From Zingiber officinale (lineage: Eukaryota > Streptophyta > Magnoliopsida > Zingiberales > Zingiberaceae), in NCBI RefSeq assembly GCF_018446385.1, contig NC_056002.1, positions 5,381,474 to 5,445,473 of the forward strand: 64,000 bases of DNA, in the 5' to 3' direction. The notes under the pieces were generated by a model, which saw only the letters and a list, made by a program, of their open reading frames with translations, ran no database searches and was not told the origin of the DNA. This document shows positions 1-11,160 of this stretch, piece by piece (position 1 is the first letter of the stretch; every line of letters starts with the position of its first letter). A program made the translations under genes and the position numbers.

Positions 1-182
1 TTGGGTCATATATCGTGCCTTCAAATTTTAATCTGCCTTCTACTTGGTAACCCCGACCGACAGCTCAATCATACTAAATGACTCATTCATCCCTATTTAA
101 CAACTTTAGATTATCCGCTAAAGCCAACATGACAGATAAGTCTAAAATTTAAAACATATATGTATTTTTAACATAGCAGAAA

Positions 183-797
183 ATCCAAGCTTAAAGGCAT
201 TCGAGTCACACATCGTGCCTCCGCTCTCCAAGGCATTCGGGTCATACATTATGCCTACGCTCTCAAGGCATCAGAGTCATGCACCGTGCCTCCAACTCTC
301 TAAGACATTCTAGTCATACACCGTGCCTCTAACTCTCCAAAGCATTTGGGTCCTACACCGTGCCTTTAAGTTCAAAGGCATTTGGGTCATCCACCGTGCC
401 TCCAAGTTTAAAGGCATTTGGGTCACACATCGTACTTCCAGTCTTCAAGGTATTTGGATCATACACCGTGCCTCCAGCTCTCCAAGGCATTCGGATCATA
501 CACCGTGCCTCAAGCTCTCTAAGGCATTCGGGTCGTACACCGTGCCTCCAAGCTCAAAGGCATTTGGGGTCACATACTGACCAGTCTCCTAGGCATTCAG
601 GTCATACACCGTACCTCCAAACTCAAAGGTATTTGAGTCATACACCGTGCCTCCAGTCTCCCAAGTGTTCAGGTCATACACTATTCCTCCAGTCCCCAAG
701 GCATTTGGGTCATACATCGTTCCTCCAGCTCTCCAAGTACATTGTGCCTCCCGTTCTCCAAGGCATTCAGGTCATACACTATGCCTACAACACAAAG
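183..797. repeat. Minisatellite array, ~37-bp unit
   Basis: About 16 imperfect head-to-tail copies of a 35-40 bp unit of the form aaggcattcgggtcatacac followed by cgtgcctccagctctcc. Copies differ by scattered substitutions and small indels. Open frames through the array come from the repeat itself and resemble no protein I know. It runs straight into the 55-bp array, and the two together look like the tandem-repeat region that Tat/Ogre-type Ty3-gypsy elements often carry next to their 3' LTR (inference). Confidence 0.85.
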
Positions 798-819
798 TTC
801 CAAACTCTCGTGTCTATTG

Positions 820-2875
820 GACGAGTTATAAGAGAGTCTGCTCTCGCACCTATCTCCTAGACTCTCGAGCTGCTTGACCAAGTTATAAGCGAGCCCGCCC
901 TCACACCTATTCCAAACTCTTGTGCTGCTCAACCAAGTTATAAGCAAGTATGCTTATGCATCAGTTCTAGACTTTTGTGCTATTCGTCCGAGTTATAAGT
1001 GAGCATACTCTCGCGCTTGTCCCAAAATCTCATGCCACTCAGTCAAATTATAAGCGAGCTTGCCGTCATGCCTGATCCAGAATCTCATGTCAGTCAGTTG
1101 AGTTATAAGCGAGCCTACTCTTATACCTATGTCCTACACTCTCGAGCCGCTCGGCCGAGTTATAAGCGAGCATGCTCTCACGCCCGTCCCAAACTCTCGC
1201 TGCTCGGTCGAGTTATAAACGAGTCTACTCTCATGTCTGTCCTAGACTCTTGTGTCGCTCAGCCAAGTTATAAGCGAGTATGCTCTTGCACCTGTCCTAG
1301 ACTCTCGTATCGTTCGGTTGAGTTATAAACGAGTCTGCTCTCACACCTATGTCCTAGACTCTTAAGCTGCTCGGCCGAGTTATAAGTGAGTCTGCTCTTG
1401 CGCCTGTCCTAGACTCTTGTGCCACTCAGCCGAGGTATAAGCGAATCTACTCTCGTGCCTATATCCCAAACTCTAGAGCTACTCGGCCAAGTTATAAGCG
1501 AGTCTGCTCTCACACTTGTCTTAGACTCTCGTGTCGTTCAGTCAAGTTATAAGCAAGTTTGCTCTTGCGCTTGTCCCAGACTCTCATGCCGCTAGACTGA
1601 GTTATAAGCGAGCATGCCCTCGCGCTTGTTCCAGACTCTTATGTTGATCAATCAAGTTATAAGCGAGTTTGTTCTCGCGCCTATATCCTAGACTCTCGAG
1701 CTGCTTGGCCGAGTTATAAACAAGTCTTCTCTCACGTTTGTCCTAGACTCTCATGCCACTTGGTCGAGTTATAAGCGAGTCTGCTCTCGCATTTGTTCCA
1801 GATTCTCATGCCGCTCAAGCGAGTTATAAGCGAGCATGCTCTCGCGCCTGTCTCAGACTCTCATGTCACTCGACTGAGTTATAACTAAGCCTTCTCATGT
1901 ACCTGTCCTAGACTCTCGTGCCGCTAAACTGAGTAATAAGCAAGCATACTCTCGTGCCTATATCCTAGTCTCTCGAGCCGCTCAATCGAATTATAAGTGA
2001 GCATATTTTCGTGCCTATCCTAGACTCTTGTGTCGCTCGGCCAAGTTATAAGCGAGCCTGCTCTCGTGCCTGTCTCAGATTCTCATGCTGCTCGACCGAG
2101 TTATAAGCGAGTTTGCTCTCGCGCCTGTTCCAGACTCTCATGTCACTTGGCTAAGTTATAAGTGAGCATACTCTCCCGTCTGTTTCAGACTCTTGTGCTT
2201 CTCAGTTAAGTTATAAGCGAGCATGCTCTCGTGCATGTCCCAAACTCTCGTGCCGCTTAGCCGAGTTATAAGCGAACTTACTCTCGTACCTATGCCCCAA
2301 ACTCTCGAGCTGCTCGGTCGAGTTATAAGCGAGTCTTCTCTTGCACCTATCCCAAACTCTCGTGTTGATCGACTGAGTTATAAGCAAACATACTCTTTCG
2401 CTTGTCCCGGACTCTTGTGCTACTTGGCCGGGTTATAAGTGAGTCTGATCTTACACCTATCCTAAACTCTCGTACCGCTCGGTCGAGTTATAAGCGAGTC
2501 TACTCTCGCACTTATCCCAAACTCTAGTGTCGCTTGGCTCTCATGCTTGTCCCAGACTCTCGTGCCGCTCGATCGAGTTATAAGCAAGCATGCTCTCGTG
2601 TTTGTCCCAGACTCTCGTGTCGCTCGGTCGAGTTATAAGCGAGTCTGCTCTTGTGCCTGTCCCAGACTCTTGTGCAGCTCAGTCAAGTTATAAACGATCC
2701 TTCTCTCACACCTGTTCTAGACTTTTGTATTGCTTGACTGAGTTATAACTGAGACTTCTCTTGTGCTTATATCCCAAACTCTCGAGTCGCTCGACCAAAT
2801 TATAAGTGAGCCTACTGTCACGCCTATGTTCTATACTTTTGAGCCGCACGACTAAGTTATAAGTGAGTGTAGGTC
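820..2875. repeat. Minisatellite array, 55-bp unit, ~37 copies
   Basis: About 37 copies of a 55-bp unit, anchored by gagttataagcgagtctgct and continuing with ctcgcgcctgtcccagactc and tcgtgccgctcggcc. The spacing of the agttataag anchor stays at 52-57 bp over two kilobases. One interval near 2485-2577 is longer (about 92 bp), which points to a fused or partly deleted unit. Variation is mostly C/T and G/A. No coding function is supported. Confidence 0.9.
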
Positions 2876-3460
2876 ACGTGCCCATTCACCTGCTAATCTG
2901 TTCTCAACTCTTACCACAACTATGAATTATTCAAATGGGAAAAAACACCCAGAATAAACTCGAGCAGCAACACTAGGGCCGAGCTTCCGAGTAGAGACAT
3001 AAGAAACACAAGTGTATAGTTAGTCGGGCTTATAGTCTCTTTCGACTAGACTTGAAACAAATAAGGTGGGACCCCTAAATTTGGGTTTGATGTCAAGAAA
3101 GTTGGTTGATGTTACAGTGAAAGTCAAGAAGGGGTCAACTCTCGGGGTTAGCACGATCGCATGTCTCGGTAGATTGGGTTGGCTGGTTGGATCACTAGTC
3201 TAATCAGATCCCAAGTCCCCCAGAGTTAGCGAAATCATAGGTCGTATCAGTGTCATACCGAAATGAGTCAAGTGTCACCATTGAATGCTCTAACCGATCA
3301 GACCAAAGGTCTCATCGAAAATGCTAGACACATCGCTAGGCTGAACCAAACTCTATATTCAAATGTAGTGGATGAGTGCAAGATGAATCCCCGACATAAT
3401 GTTCGACCCAACATCTTGTCCGAGTAGATGCAGAATCCCCAATATAAACTCGAGCGAAAT
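2876..3460. other. Repeat-derived spacer, no gene
   Basis: Unique-looking sequence between two tandem arrays. I see no open frame of note, RNA gene or terminal repeat here. It is probably untranslated sequence of the same old Gypsy-type element as the flanking arrays. Confidence 0.4.
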
Positions 3461-4440
3461 TAGAGCCAGTCAAACCTACGGGGCTAAGCTCCCCACTTCG
3501 CAGACGTAGGGTTCTCAGCATATAACAGGTCAGCCCCAGCGTCGGTCAAACCTACAAGGCTTAGCTTCCGACTTCGCAGAGGTAAGACTCCCAGTATACA
3601 GCCGGTCGACCCCAGAGCTAGTCGGACTTACGGGGCTTAGCTCCTCACTTTGTAGAGGCTGTGCTCCAAGTCTACAGCCGGTCAGACAAATGGTCGATTG
3701 GACCTACGGGGCCCAGCTCCCCACTTCTCTAATACAAACGGGTTTAGCGACGAATCAGATTATTAGCAACGAAAATAGGAAAATCGTAACTAACTTGTTA
3801 GCGACGAAACAGTTCAAATTCGTCATTAATAACTTGAACATATTAATACTTATCGCAGGCGTTTGCGGCGAAATGAAATGGGTTAACGACGAATTAAGAT
3901 GGCGTTAGCGACAAAATCAGGAAAATCGTAGCTAACTTGTTTGCGATGAAACATTTGGATTCATTGCAAACAAATTTCTTAGCGACGAACAATTTTAATT
4001 CGTCGCTAAAAGTTTAGCGTCGATTAAAATGATTAGCGATGATTTAATCACGTCGTTAATTTATTAGCGACGAAACATAAAAAAATTATCGCTAATAATT
4101 ATTTACGATAAGCTTATAATGACGATTCTAGCAACGAAAAGTTATCGTCGCAAATATTTGTTAGCGACGAACATTAATATGTTAGCGACAAAATATTTCG
4201 TCGCTAAATATCAATTTTCTTGTAGTGAGTGTCGGTCGAACATACAGGGCTCAACTTCCCACTTTGCAGAGGTAAGGCTCCCAGTCTATAGCCGGTCGAC
4301 CCTAGAGCCAATCAAACTTACGGGGCTTAGCTCCGCACTTTGCAGAGGCTGGACTCCAAGTCTATAGCCGGTCGGACCGATGGTCGATCGAACCTACGGC
4401 GCCTAGCTCCCCACTTCTCCAATACAAGGTTCTTAGTATA
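3461..4440. repeat. 75-80 bp tandem units in a ~200-bp higher-order repeat, split by a CACTA piece
   Basis: Units carry the core cctacggggcttagctcccc followed by acttcgcagaggtaagactc and cagtctacagccggtcgac, every 72-80 bp. A block of about three units at 3538-3736 recurs at 4228-4428 with the same order of variants, so the array has a higher-order period of about 200 bp. The 488-bp CACTA-like segment sits between the two blocks. Confidence 0.75.
3737..4224. mobile_element. Non-autonomous CACTA (En/Spm-like) fragment
   Basis: The right end reads ttttcttgtagtg (4212-4224), the inverse of the classic CACTACAAGAAAA terminus. The interior is packed with the subterminal motif tagcgacgaa on both strands, the arrangement CACTA elements use for transposase binding. 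No transposase is encoded. The left terminus is not intact: sequence passes from the array unit (aatacaa) into acgggtttagcgacgaa, so the left CACTA end is eroded or lost and the 3-bp target duplication cannot be confirmed. Confidence 0.75.
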
Positions 4441-4469
4441 CAGTTGGTCGGTCCCAGACCTTGTCAGAC

Positions 4470-4985
4470 TCATTTTAGGAGACAACATTTTCAGATAATC
4501 ACAATAATTTGTTAGACAATAACAACTACTTATTAGAAAATATTTCACCATTTTGACATATACATGCAACGGAACCTTCTTCCGACCATGGGACGACTAC
4601 CGTACATCCTCTACCACTCAACATACTCTGACACTCGATATTCTTTACCATCTTATTAATGCAGAGATTATGAGAGACAATATAAAAAGGGATCCTCTTT
4701 GTAGGCCAGATACATTTTGACACGTAGAAACATCCATGCATACGCGCACACACGGATGGACACCATTATTCTACTATTCATCTTCTTCTCCATTTCGCTC
4801 GATTACAATTCTGACTTGAGCGTTGAAGTGTCTATGCTTGACCCTACAACTAACGCTTTCTCCTCTCAATTCTTGTTTTTACTGTGTAGGTTAGTCCGTA
4901 TCACTAGATCTTCATCTTCTCATGGTCAATATCAGTTAATCAGCGCACCATTTTCCTCACTTTTTGACAGGATCACTATCAAAAC
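4470..4985 (+). mobile_element. Degraded LTR of a Ty3-gypsy (Tat/Ogre-like) element
   Basis: Contains a TATA box (tataaaaagg) followed about 70-150 bp later by the phrase ttctccatttcgctcgatta and ctgacttgagcg, which I associate with the R/U5 region of Tat/Ogre-type LTRs in plants. It lies directly downstream of the tandem arrays, where a 3' LTR would be expected. The ends cannot be fixed because no matching second LTR or target duplication is visible. The 129-residue open frame across it is low-complexity and not a credible protein. Confidence 0.5.
4681..4690 (+). promoter_or_regulatory. TATA box of the degraded LTR
   Basis: tataaaaagg in an otherwise mixed-composition region, at the expected place between U3 and R of the inferred plus-oriented LTR. 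The LTR is degraded, so present activity is doubtful. Confidence 0.45.
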
Positions 4986-6419
4986 AAAATTACATGCATC
5001 CTTAGTTGTTTTCTCTTCTCAATTCTCAATTAAATGCGTTCATGGTAAAAGGTGCTCCTCTCGCTTAGCAACCCAATACATTCCTATTTTAATTTCAAAT
5101 CCCTAACTAATTTCAAAAGCACATGGCTGCTTGCTCTGTTCCTGCAAAATAATATTAATCATCAAGTCAAAGAACCTTCTTCAATCACGGATTCACATGC
5201 CAACCATATAAATCGGTTCAGATGCTCTTGTTTAATCTGCCTTCTTTAATGAACAAGGTATTGATGCTCTTTGTTTCAAAGGAAAATCGGTTCAATGTTC
5301 AATCTGATGAATTGTATAATACTCGAGCCTTGCTTCTTCTTCCCCTTAAAAGCCAACATTGGGTGTTCTTGGCATAGGCTCATCACCCTAACATGGGGTG
5401 TTCTTGGCAGCCATGCCGACAAACATAATAAAGTTGCTCGTCACCCAAACCAGACTCGGAGTAAGCTTTAGACACATTGGCTCTATCAAGAAGGGAGTGT
5501 TGCCTAATACAATCTAACATGGAGACACATGAGTTGAAATTTGCTATTCCAATGTAAAGGTTGTAAGTTTCAAAATGACTTATTTCAGGTTCACTGTCTT
5601 GATGAAATGGCCTGTTCTTTTTGGTTTCCTTACTGAATTCAGTAACAAACCGAATGCACCTTCTCTAACTCCCCGATCGTAAGCATAGATTTGTGCAGGA
5701 GTTCCATTCTGATCTCCGTGGTACACTTTGTGGCCCATCCGATCAGTGTCATAGAGGATAAAAGGAAACCATGATAACTGCAAGGAATCAAAGAGCTAAG
5801 AAGAACAACTTAAGTTTTCCTTTGAAATGAATGTATTCAATGTTGGACTTTTAATTATTTTAAATGATTTTTATAGATTTTGAAAGCCTAGGTGTATTTA
5901 ATCTAGATTTTTATAAACTCTATAGAAATCTAATGGTATCCAAATTGAATTTTTATAGAGTTTTAAAAAATTATGTGGTATTCAAACTCGATTTTTTAAA
6001 ATTCTATGAAAATATTTTGGTATAAAAAATTTTAATAGATTTTCATGATTCTTTTATAATTCTTTGGATATAAATTTTAATTAATAAGAGCTCTTCAAAA
6101 TACTTGGTACAAGTTTAAATATAAAATAAAAAGTCTTCTCCACACCATTGAGATTTCTATAGATTTCAAATCATTTTAATTTTTAACGAGTAAGTCCTTT
6201 CTCTTTCCGCTCCTCGATTTTGATTATTTTTTTAAGCCCCATCCAGAGTCTACCAATACAATAGTATACAGTTCAACTTAACGCATATTCAACAAAGAAT
6301 CTTCACCACTTTGATCAAATTCAATACTATAATTTCTTCACCACCTTGACCACGTCGACGGTCTACCGTAGAGATTACTTTAGGGTATGTTACCTCTGTT
6401 ACAAAATTAACTATACATA

Positions 6420-6465
6420 TTTTTTTAAAACTTTATTATTATTATTATTATTTTGAATTTTATGC

Positions 6466-6503
<38 letters not shown>

Positions 6504-6790
6504 TTTACGTTTTTTTTGAAATTTATGTTTTTTTAGTTTAGGTTTTTTTTAAAAGTTTTTTACTTTACGTTTTTTTAGCTTATAATTTTTTTAACTTTTA
6601 CGTTTTTTTACTTTATATTTTTTTAGTTTAAGTTTTTTTAAAGTTTATATTTTTTTTACATTTTTTTTAAGTTTACGATTTTTTTAGTTTGCCGTTTTTT
6701 TTAGTTTATGTTTTTTTTTTCATTTTTTAATTTTTCTTTAATTTTGCTTAAAGTTTACGATTTTTTTAAATAAAATTTTTATTATAAAAA
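6420..6790. repeat. Poly-T and T-rich low-complexity tract
   Basis: A long T homopolymer near 6475-6500 is followed by repeated tttagtttacgtttttttt-like units. It lies inside the Harbinger-like element, just upstream of the nuclease remnant. It looks like slippage-expanded sequence replacing the upstream transposase coding region. Confidence 0.8.
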
Positions 6791-6792
6791 GT

Positions 6793-7044
6793 TTGGCTTG
6801 TGCCGAATTACATAATTTTCTTCACAAGGAGTATCGTTCTGATGAATTTCTAATTGAACTAGATAATGAAGCTTCATCATCCTTATCAGATGAAGTTCAT
6901 GGTGTCAATTGCTTTGATCAATTATCTGATACTCAAGAACAACAACAAGCAAATGTTAATATATGGAGAGATACAATAACGAATGAAATGTGGAGCGATG
7001 TTTATCAAATTATCAATAACGAAATGAATTTTTCTTTCTCATAA
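6793..7044 (+). pseudogene. HARBI1-type transposase nuclease, C-terminal remnant
   Basis: An 83-residue open frame begins AELHNFLHKEYRSDEF and ends with WRDTITNEMWSDVYQ. Plant Harbinger nucleases have a conserved C-terminal LHNFIR-type helix followed by an acidic linker and a WR(D)xIAxxMW-type segment; this piece matches that end. The DDE catalytic residues lie upstream in the family and are absent. The poly-T tract starts immediately before it, so this is the surviving 3' end of a truncated transposase. Confidence 0.7.
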
Positions 7045-8505
7045 ATCTATAAGTTTTCATGAAAAAGTTTATAAATATCTGTAAAAACCTATAGAACTTC
7101 ATATAATTCTTTTTACAACTACGCGAGATTCTATACAAGTTAATAAAAATTAATCAACTCCACAAAAATCTATCATTAAAAAAAAAATCAATAAAAATCA
7201 TTCAATCTCTTGATTGAATACACCCTCGAAATATTCCATGAAAAGATGAACTCATATAGTTAATCTAAAACAATTTGGACAAATGTGTTAATGAAGTTGG
7301 AGTGAATCATCCACATGATATACTTAATCCAATTCAATTCATACCCAAGTAAGGGAGGTGATGAGAAGCACCGAAGGCATTCCTGGAGGCAAATTCTTGA
7401 AGCCTTAAAGATGTGCTTTCTCTTTCCACATCTTTACTTTTTTAACTGGTTAATGGTGCTTCTTTCCCGAGAATAATAGTTACCATCAAGCACAACAGGA
7501 TGAAAACCTATGTCGAATGAAAGAAAAAACAAAAAGATAGTGAGATTAAAAAAAAAGTTACTTTGAAGAATTTTACATAAAAACATGGAATGGATGACAA
7601 AGACCTACCATAGCAACCAAAAATGCAGCTTTCAAATTGGCACACGCTTTACAACATGCATTTGTCATCAAGAAAGGGAACCATCTTTGCTGCATTTAAA
7701 AGAAATATATCACTAACTTTCAGAAATTATTTCCAACCACTAAACATAATTAGAGCAAGAATTTCAAGATTAACAAACATATGATATCAAGAAACTTAAT
7801 GCATAATTGTGCCAACTTCCACTAGAACCAGAGGAGTACCCCAAGATATTCCCCAAATCCATCCATGAACAAAACATAGAATTTGCAACATCACAGCCAA
7901 GATGGCATATATACAAAAGAAACAATGATCACTCCATTGTAAACCACAACATGGATGTTTCTGGAAGAATACGGTAGAGATTTGCCTGATAGATCAGCAA
8001 TGAGGGCTAGAGCTGGCCCCTAACAATACATGTATGTAAATTTAGTGGAACAAGGTTATTAACCGAGAAAGTCATGGACAAGAAGGAAGAAAATTACTTG
8101 AACTACATTCTTTGAAAGATCCAATAGCCAGAAGAATCCTAAGATACATACTATTGCTGCGTGCCACAGAGGACCATGATAAATACTGAATTCACAAGGA
8201 TAATTCGAGCAGAAACTTAGGCTTGTTAAACGTAAAGCTTTCTATGTGAAGAAGTGTTTTTCCTTTTGTACCATCAAGTGCATATCCAATATAACCCTAC
8301 CACAGTTACCTAAAAATTTACAACCCTATTGAAGTGTGTAATTCAGTTATCTAAATGTTAATGGAGAGAAAATTTCAATGTTGCTAGCTCCAAATAGTGT
8401 TACTCACAGCAAGACATATCCATAGGCATCCAATGAAAATGAAGGGCCTTCTTCTTCCAACCGTGAGCAACATCTATCACTCCATAAATCAACACATGAC
8501 TGGAC

Positions 8506-9275
8506 CTGTCAATCGAGAAAAAAAGAAGAAGTTAAACTTAATTACATAGTTTAATTTTGAGCTTGAGGGATGTTCTTTCCGATTTGCAATTCAAATTTGC
8601 AAAAAGTCAAATTTCAAAAGCTCAGGAACTCTTTTTGAATGACATCAAAAGGCAATTCAATAATACCATTGTGAAGTTTTTTTTAAACCAAAAGCCCTTT
8701 GAATTTGCCACTCTTCACACCAGATTACATATTTTTTTAGTTTGTGTTTATCTTAATCAACAAAGCTAGCCAAACTTTTGAATTCATAAGAAACACAATA
8801 ATAATGGATCGCTCATTTAAACGAGATTATACTAAATAATTTTACAATTCCTAGAAACAATGTATTTCCAATTTCTATCCAGTAAGAATGCATTTCTAAT
8901 TCCTACCCACACTGTATTTCCAATTTTAAATAAATTCAATATATCAAAAACCTACATTGATTGATAACACGTGTTTCGAATTACTAGTAATATTTATTCC
9001 ACTTCCGTGTTGTCGTATAACCTGTGACCATACAATCACGCACATCAAAAATAAAAAAAAATAAAAAAAAAAGAAATTTGCATGCAGTCGCAAACACAAT
9101 TTTACATGCACTCTTCATTAGAATTTTTTTTTTTTACTCCCTAATCTAATATACATATCTAATTATCCTTAATATTTTAAATATAAAAAATCCAAAAATA
9201 AATATAATTCTTCTTAAATTTAGTACATTAAATTAGAATATAGTATATTTTCTATTAAATTGAATATGATTCTTT
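8506..9275. other. AT-rich spacer, no gene seen
   Basis: No SUT exon 1 could be recognised upstream of the pseudogene. The 70-residue plus-strand frame at 8557-8769 has no recognisable motif and unusual composition for a plant gene. Nothing else is supported. Confidence 0.4.
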
Positions 9276-9830
9276 GAAAATATGCTAGCTTTTCTTTAAA
9301 TGATACTCAATTTGATGAAAAATATATTAGATTTTCTTTAAATGGGGTTGAATTTAGGAAAAATTATATTAAGTAAGAAAAAATCGTACTTAATTTAATA
9401 GAAAATATACTTAATTCTAGTTTAAAATGCTGAATTTAATAGGAATTATACTTGTTTTTAGACTATTTGTACTCAAAAAATATGAGGGTCAGTTTTAATA
9501 GAAAATATACTCGATTCTAGTATAAAGTGACAACTTTAAGAGGAATTATACTTATTTTAGTATACTTTCTATCAAATTGAGCATGATTTTTTTTCTATCT
9601 CAATTGGATGGAAAATATACTAGATTTTCTTTAAATGGTACTAATTGGATAGAAAATATACTAGATTTTTTTTAAATGGTGTTAAATTTAGGAAGAATTA
9701 TATTAAAACAAGAAAAAAAAATTGTGCTCAATTTAATAAAAAATATACTCGATTCTAGTGTAAAGTGTTGACTTTAAGAGGAATTATACACATTTTTAAA
9801 CCTTTTGTACCTATAAAATCTGAGGGGTAA
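9276..9830. repeat. Two imperfect ~200-bp direct repeats, AT-rich
   Basis: A segment starting gaaaatatgctagcttttct (about 9276) and running through aatttaggaaaaattatatt recurs from about 9610 as gaaaatatactagattttct to aatttaggaagaattatatt. Both continue into the shared phrases gaaaatatactcgattctag and ttaagaggaattatac. Type unknown, possibly an AT-rich non-autonomous element. No coding sequence. Confidence 0.6.
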
Positions 9831-10037
9831 TTAGGTAACAATATTTGCATGAGAAAGTTGAAGTAAATAAAACTTTATATGCAGGAAATGGAAATAAAAT
9901 TTTTTATGATTGAGGATTACATATAAAATTAAAATTATGATTGAAGATTTTTCTCTATTTAAAAAAAACATATAAATATTATTGACATGCAGTAATACAA
10001 TTCGAGAACAAATATTACAATAACTTGTTTTTTTTTT

Positions 10038-11160
10038 TTAATTTAATGCTACTTCATCACGTGCTGCTGCCTTATCCGATACGAATCTTTCATCTCTATT
10101 CGACATTGTGTTGTTGCCTTCTGTAGCTTCAACACTCTCAATTTCATTGTATCCCTGTGGAGTTGACTGCATCTCACCAATATCCATTTCATTGTATTCA
10201 TCCAACGCTGTTTTATTCTCATCTCGCTCCATTTCATTGCATTCTTGTGGGATTGTTTGTTCCTGGTCCACAACATTGTGGTGTTTTAGGTGTACTACAA
10301 CTTCTCTGGTTATGGCCAAATCCACCACACCACTTGCATTTGCTATTTCTTCTCATCCCTTTCAGTTTGGTTTGAAGCAAGTACTTCATCAGGTTCTTGT
10401 CTTCGCAACTTGGTCGGCCTACCAACTCTTTCGTTATAAACCGGTGGTAAGCGAGTGGTCAATCGCATGTAGGCCACAACTCTGGTCCATTCACTAGCAT
10501 GATTGATCGTAAATAACAATGTTTGTACGCCCCAACGCTGTAATAATGATGTACATAAGCCTCTGGATTTTTTTCCTTACACCAAATATGGTAGCAAAAA
10601 GATGGAATCCGCCACTCTAGCAGCCCCACACGGTCGGCATGGAATCCTAGTCAACTCCCATTTTCTGCAATTGCAACTCATCTTACCTAAAATGTTGATT
10701 GCGTAACCCCATGATTTGAAAATGCATCTCATCAGCCATCATCGGTCTAAATACAGCTGCATCCTTGAAATTATTTGCCATCATTGCTTTAATCTTCGGG
10801 TAGATCACACCATCCCACTTCTCAGCCTTTGACCTATTCAATTGAAATCTGGTCATCAACAAATTTCTAATCGACTCAAACATTGAAATTAGTGACTTCT
10901 CCCTCACCTCTAAAATTAAACGGTTGAAACATTCACACATATTATTCAAAAGAATGTTGCATGCATTTGTGAATTGTGCTAAAAAATGCCTTGCACCAGT
11001 GATGTTCAGGTCTTTTGGCCAGCCATGCATGTGCATTTTCATTGATTTTCTTCAAATCTTCCATGTGTCTTTTGAATTCTTCAACTCTTGTCGCTCTTGC
11101 TGCAGCCCAAAGACCATTCTTGATTGCCACACCTCGAAAACTATCCGTTTTCATGTTACT
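10038..11160 (-). pseudogene. MULE transposase, C-terminal part with CCHC zinc knuckle
   Basis: Minus-strand frames cover VAIKNGLWAAARATRVEEF, then the conserved NMCECFNRLILEVREK and LMTRFQLNRSKAEKW segments typical of the MULE C-terminal half. They end in a SWIM/CCHC-type knuckle CKWCGGFGHNQRSC (spacing C-X2-C-X4-H-X4-C) near 10300-10345. An acidic, low-complexity tail follows to about 10038. Several frames are needed, so the gene is broken. It adjoins the insertion at about 11161. Confidence 0.8.

Larger units (their letters stand above)
5829..7225 (+). mobile_element. PIF/Harbinger-like element in a SUT-pseudogene intron
   Basis: Imperfect terminal inverted repeats: gaatgtattcaat at 5829-5841 and attgaatacaccc at 7213-7225 (outer consensus gggtgtattcaat). 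Short attgaa- and gatttttatag-rich subterminal repeats lie inside both ends. The interior holds the tail of a HARBI1-type nuclease. It lies wholly between the pseudogene exon ending LITSLTW and the one starting LSWFPF. I could not identify a matching 3-bp TWA target duplication. Confidence 0.65.
5405..8505 (-). pseudogene. Sucrose transporter (SUT/SUC) pseudogene, several exons
   Basis: SUT/SUC proteins are 12-helix plasma-membrane or tonoplast sucrose/H+ symporters of about 500-600 residues. Reading the minus strand, exon pieces appear in the family's order. 8505-8408 encodes VQSCVDLWSDRCCSR then, after a 1-bp loss, GRRRPFIFIGC. 8296-8098 encodes GYIGYALDGTKG and, in another frame, WHAAIVCILGFFWLLDLSKN. 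8019-7809 encodes GPALALIADLSG and ANSMFCSWMDLGNILGYSSG, separated by about 60 unmatched bases. 7689-7609 encodes QRWFPFLMTNACCKACANLK, in frame. 7507-7345 encodes LMVTIILGKEAPLTS, an in-frame TAA, then NLPPGMPSVLLITSLTW in a shifted frame. 5777-5634 encodes LSWFPFILYDTD through AFGLLLNS, 48 codons intact. 5513-5405 encodes FLIEPMC and SNFIMFVGMAA. Most junctions keep GT/AG signals. The N-terminal exon and the last helices are not found. Frameshifts, a stop and a lost donor after GSWH mark a pseudogene. Confidence 0.9.

Noticed and set aside
323..2438. Open frames of 60-166 residues through the tandem arrays
   Set aside because: They follow the repeat period in several frames and on both strands and have no domain; they are products of array composition.
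4717..5106. 129-residue plus-strand frame after the TATA box
   Set aside because: Low-complexity Ser/Phe-rich text that lies in LTR R/U5-like sequence; no family resemblance.
8557..8769. Possible first exon of the sucrose transporter or a separate small gene
   Set aside because: Wrong strand for the pseudogene, and no SUT N-terminal motif on the minus strand here.
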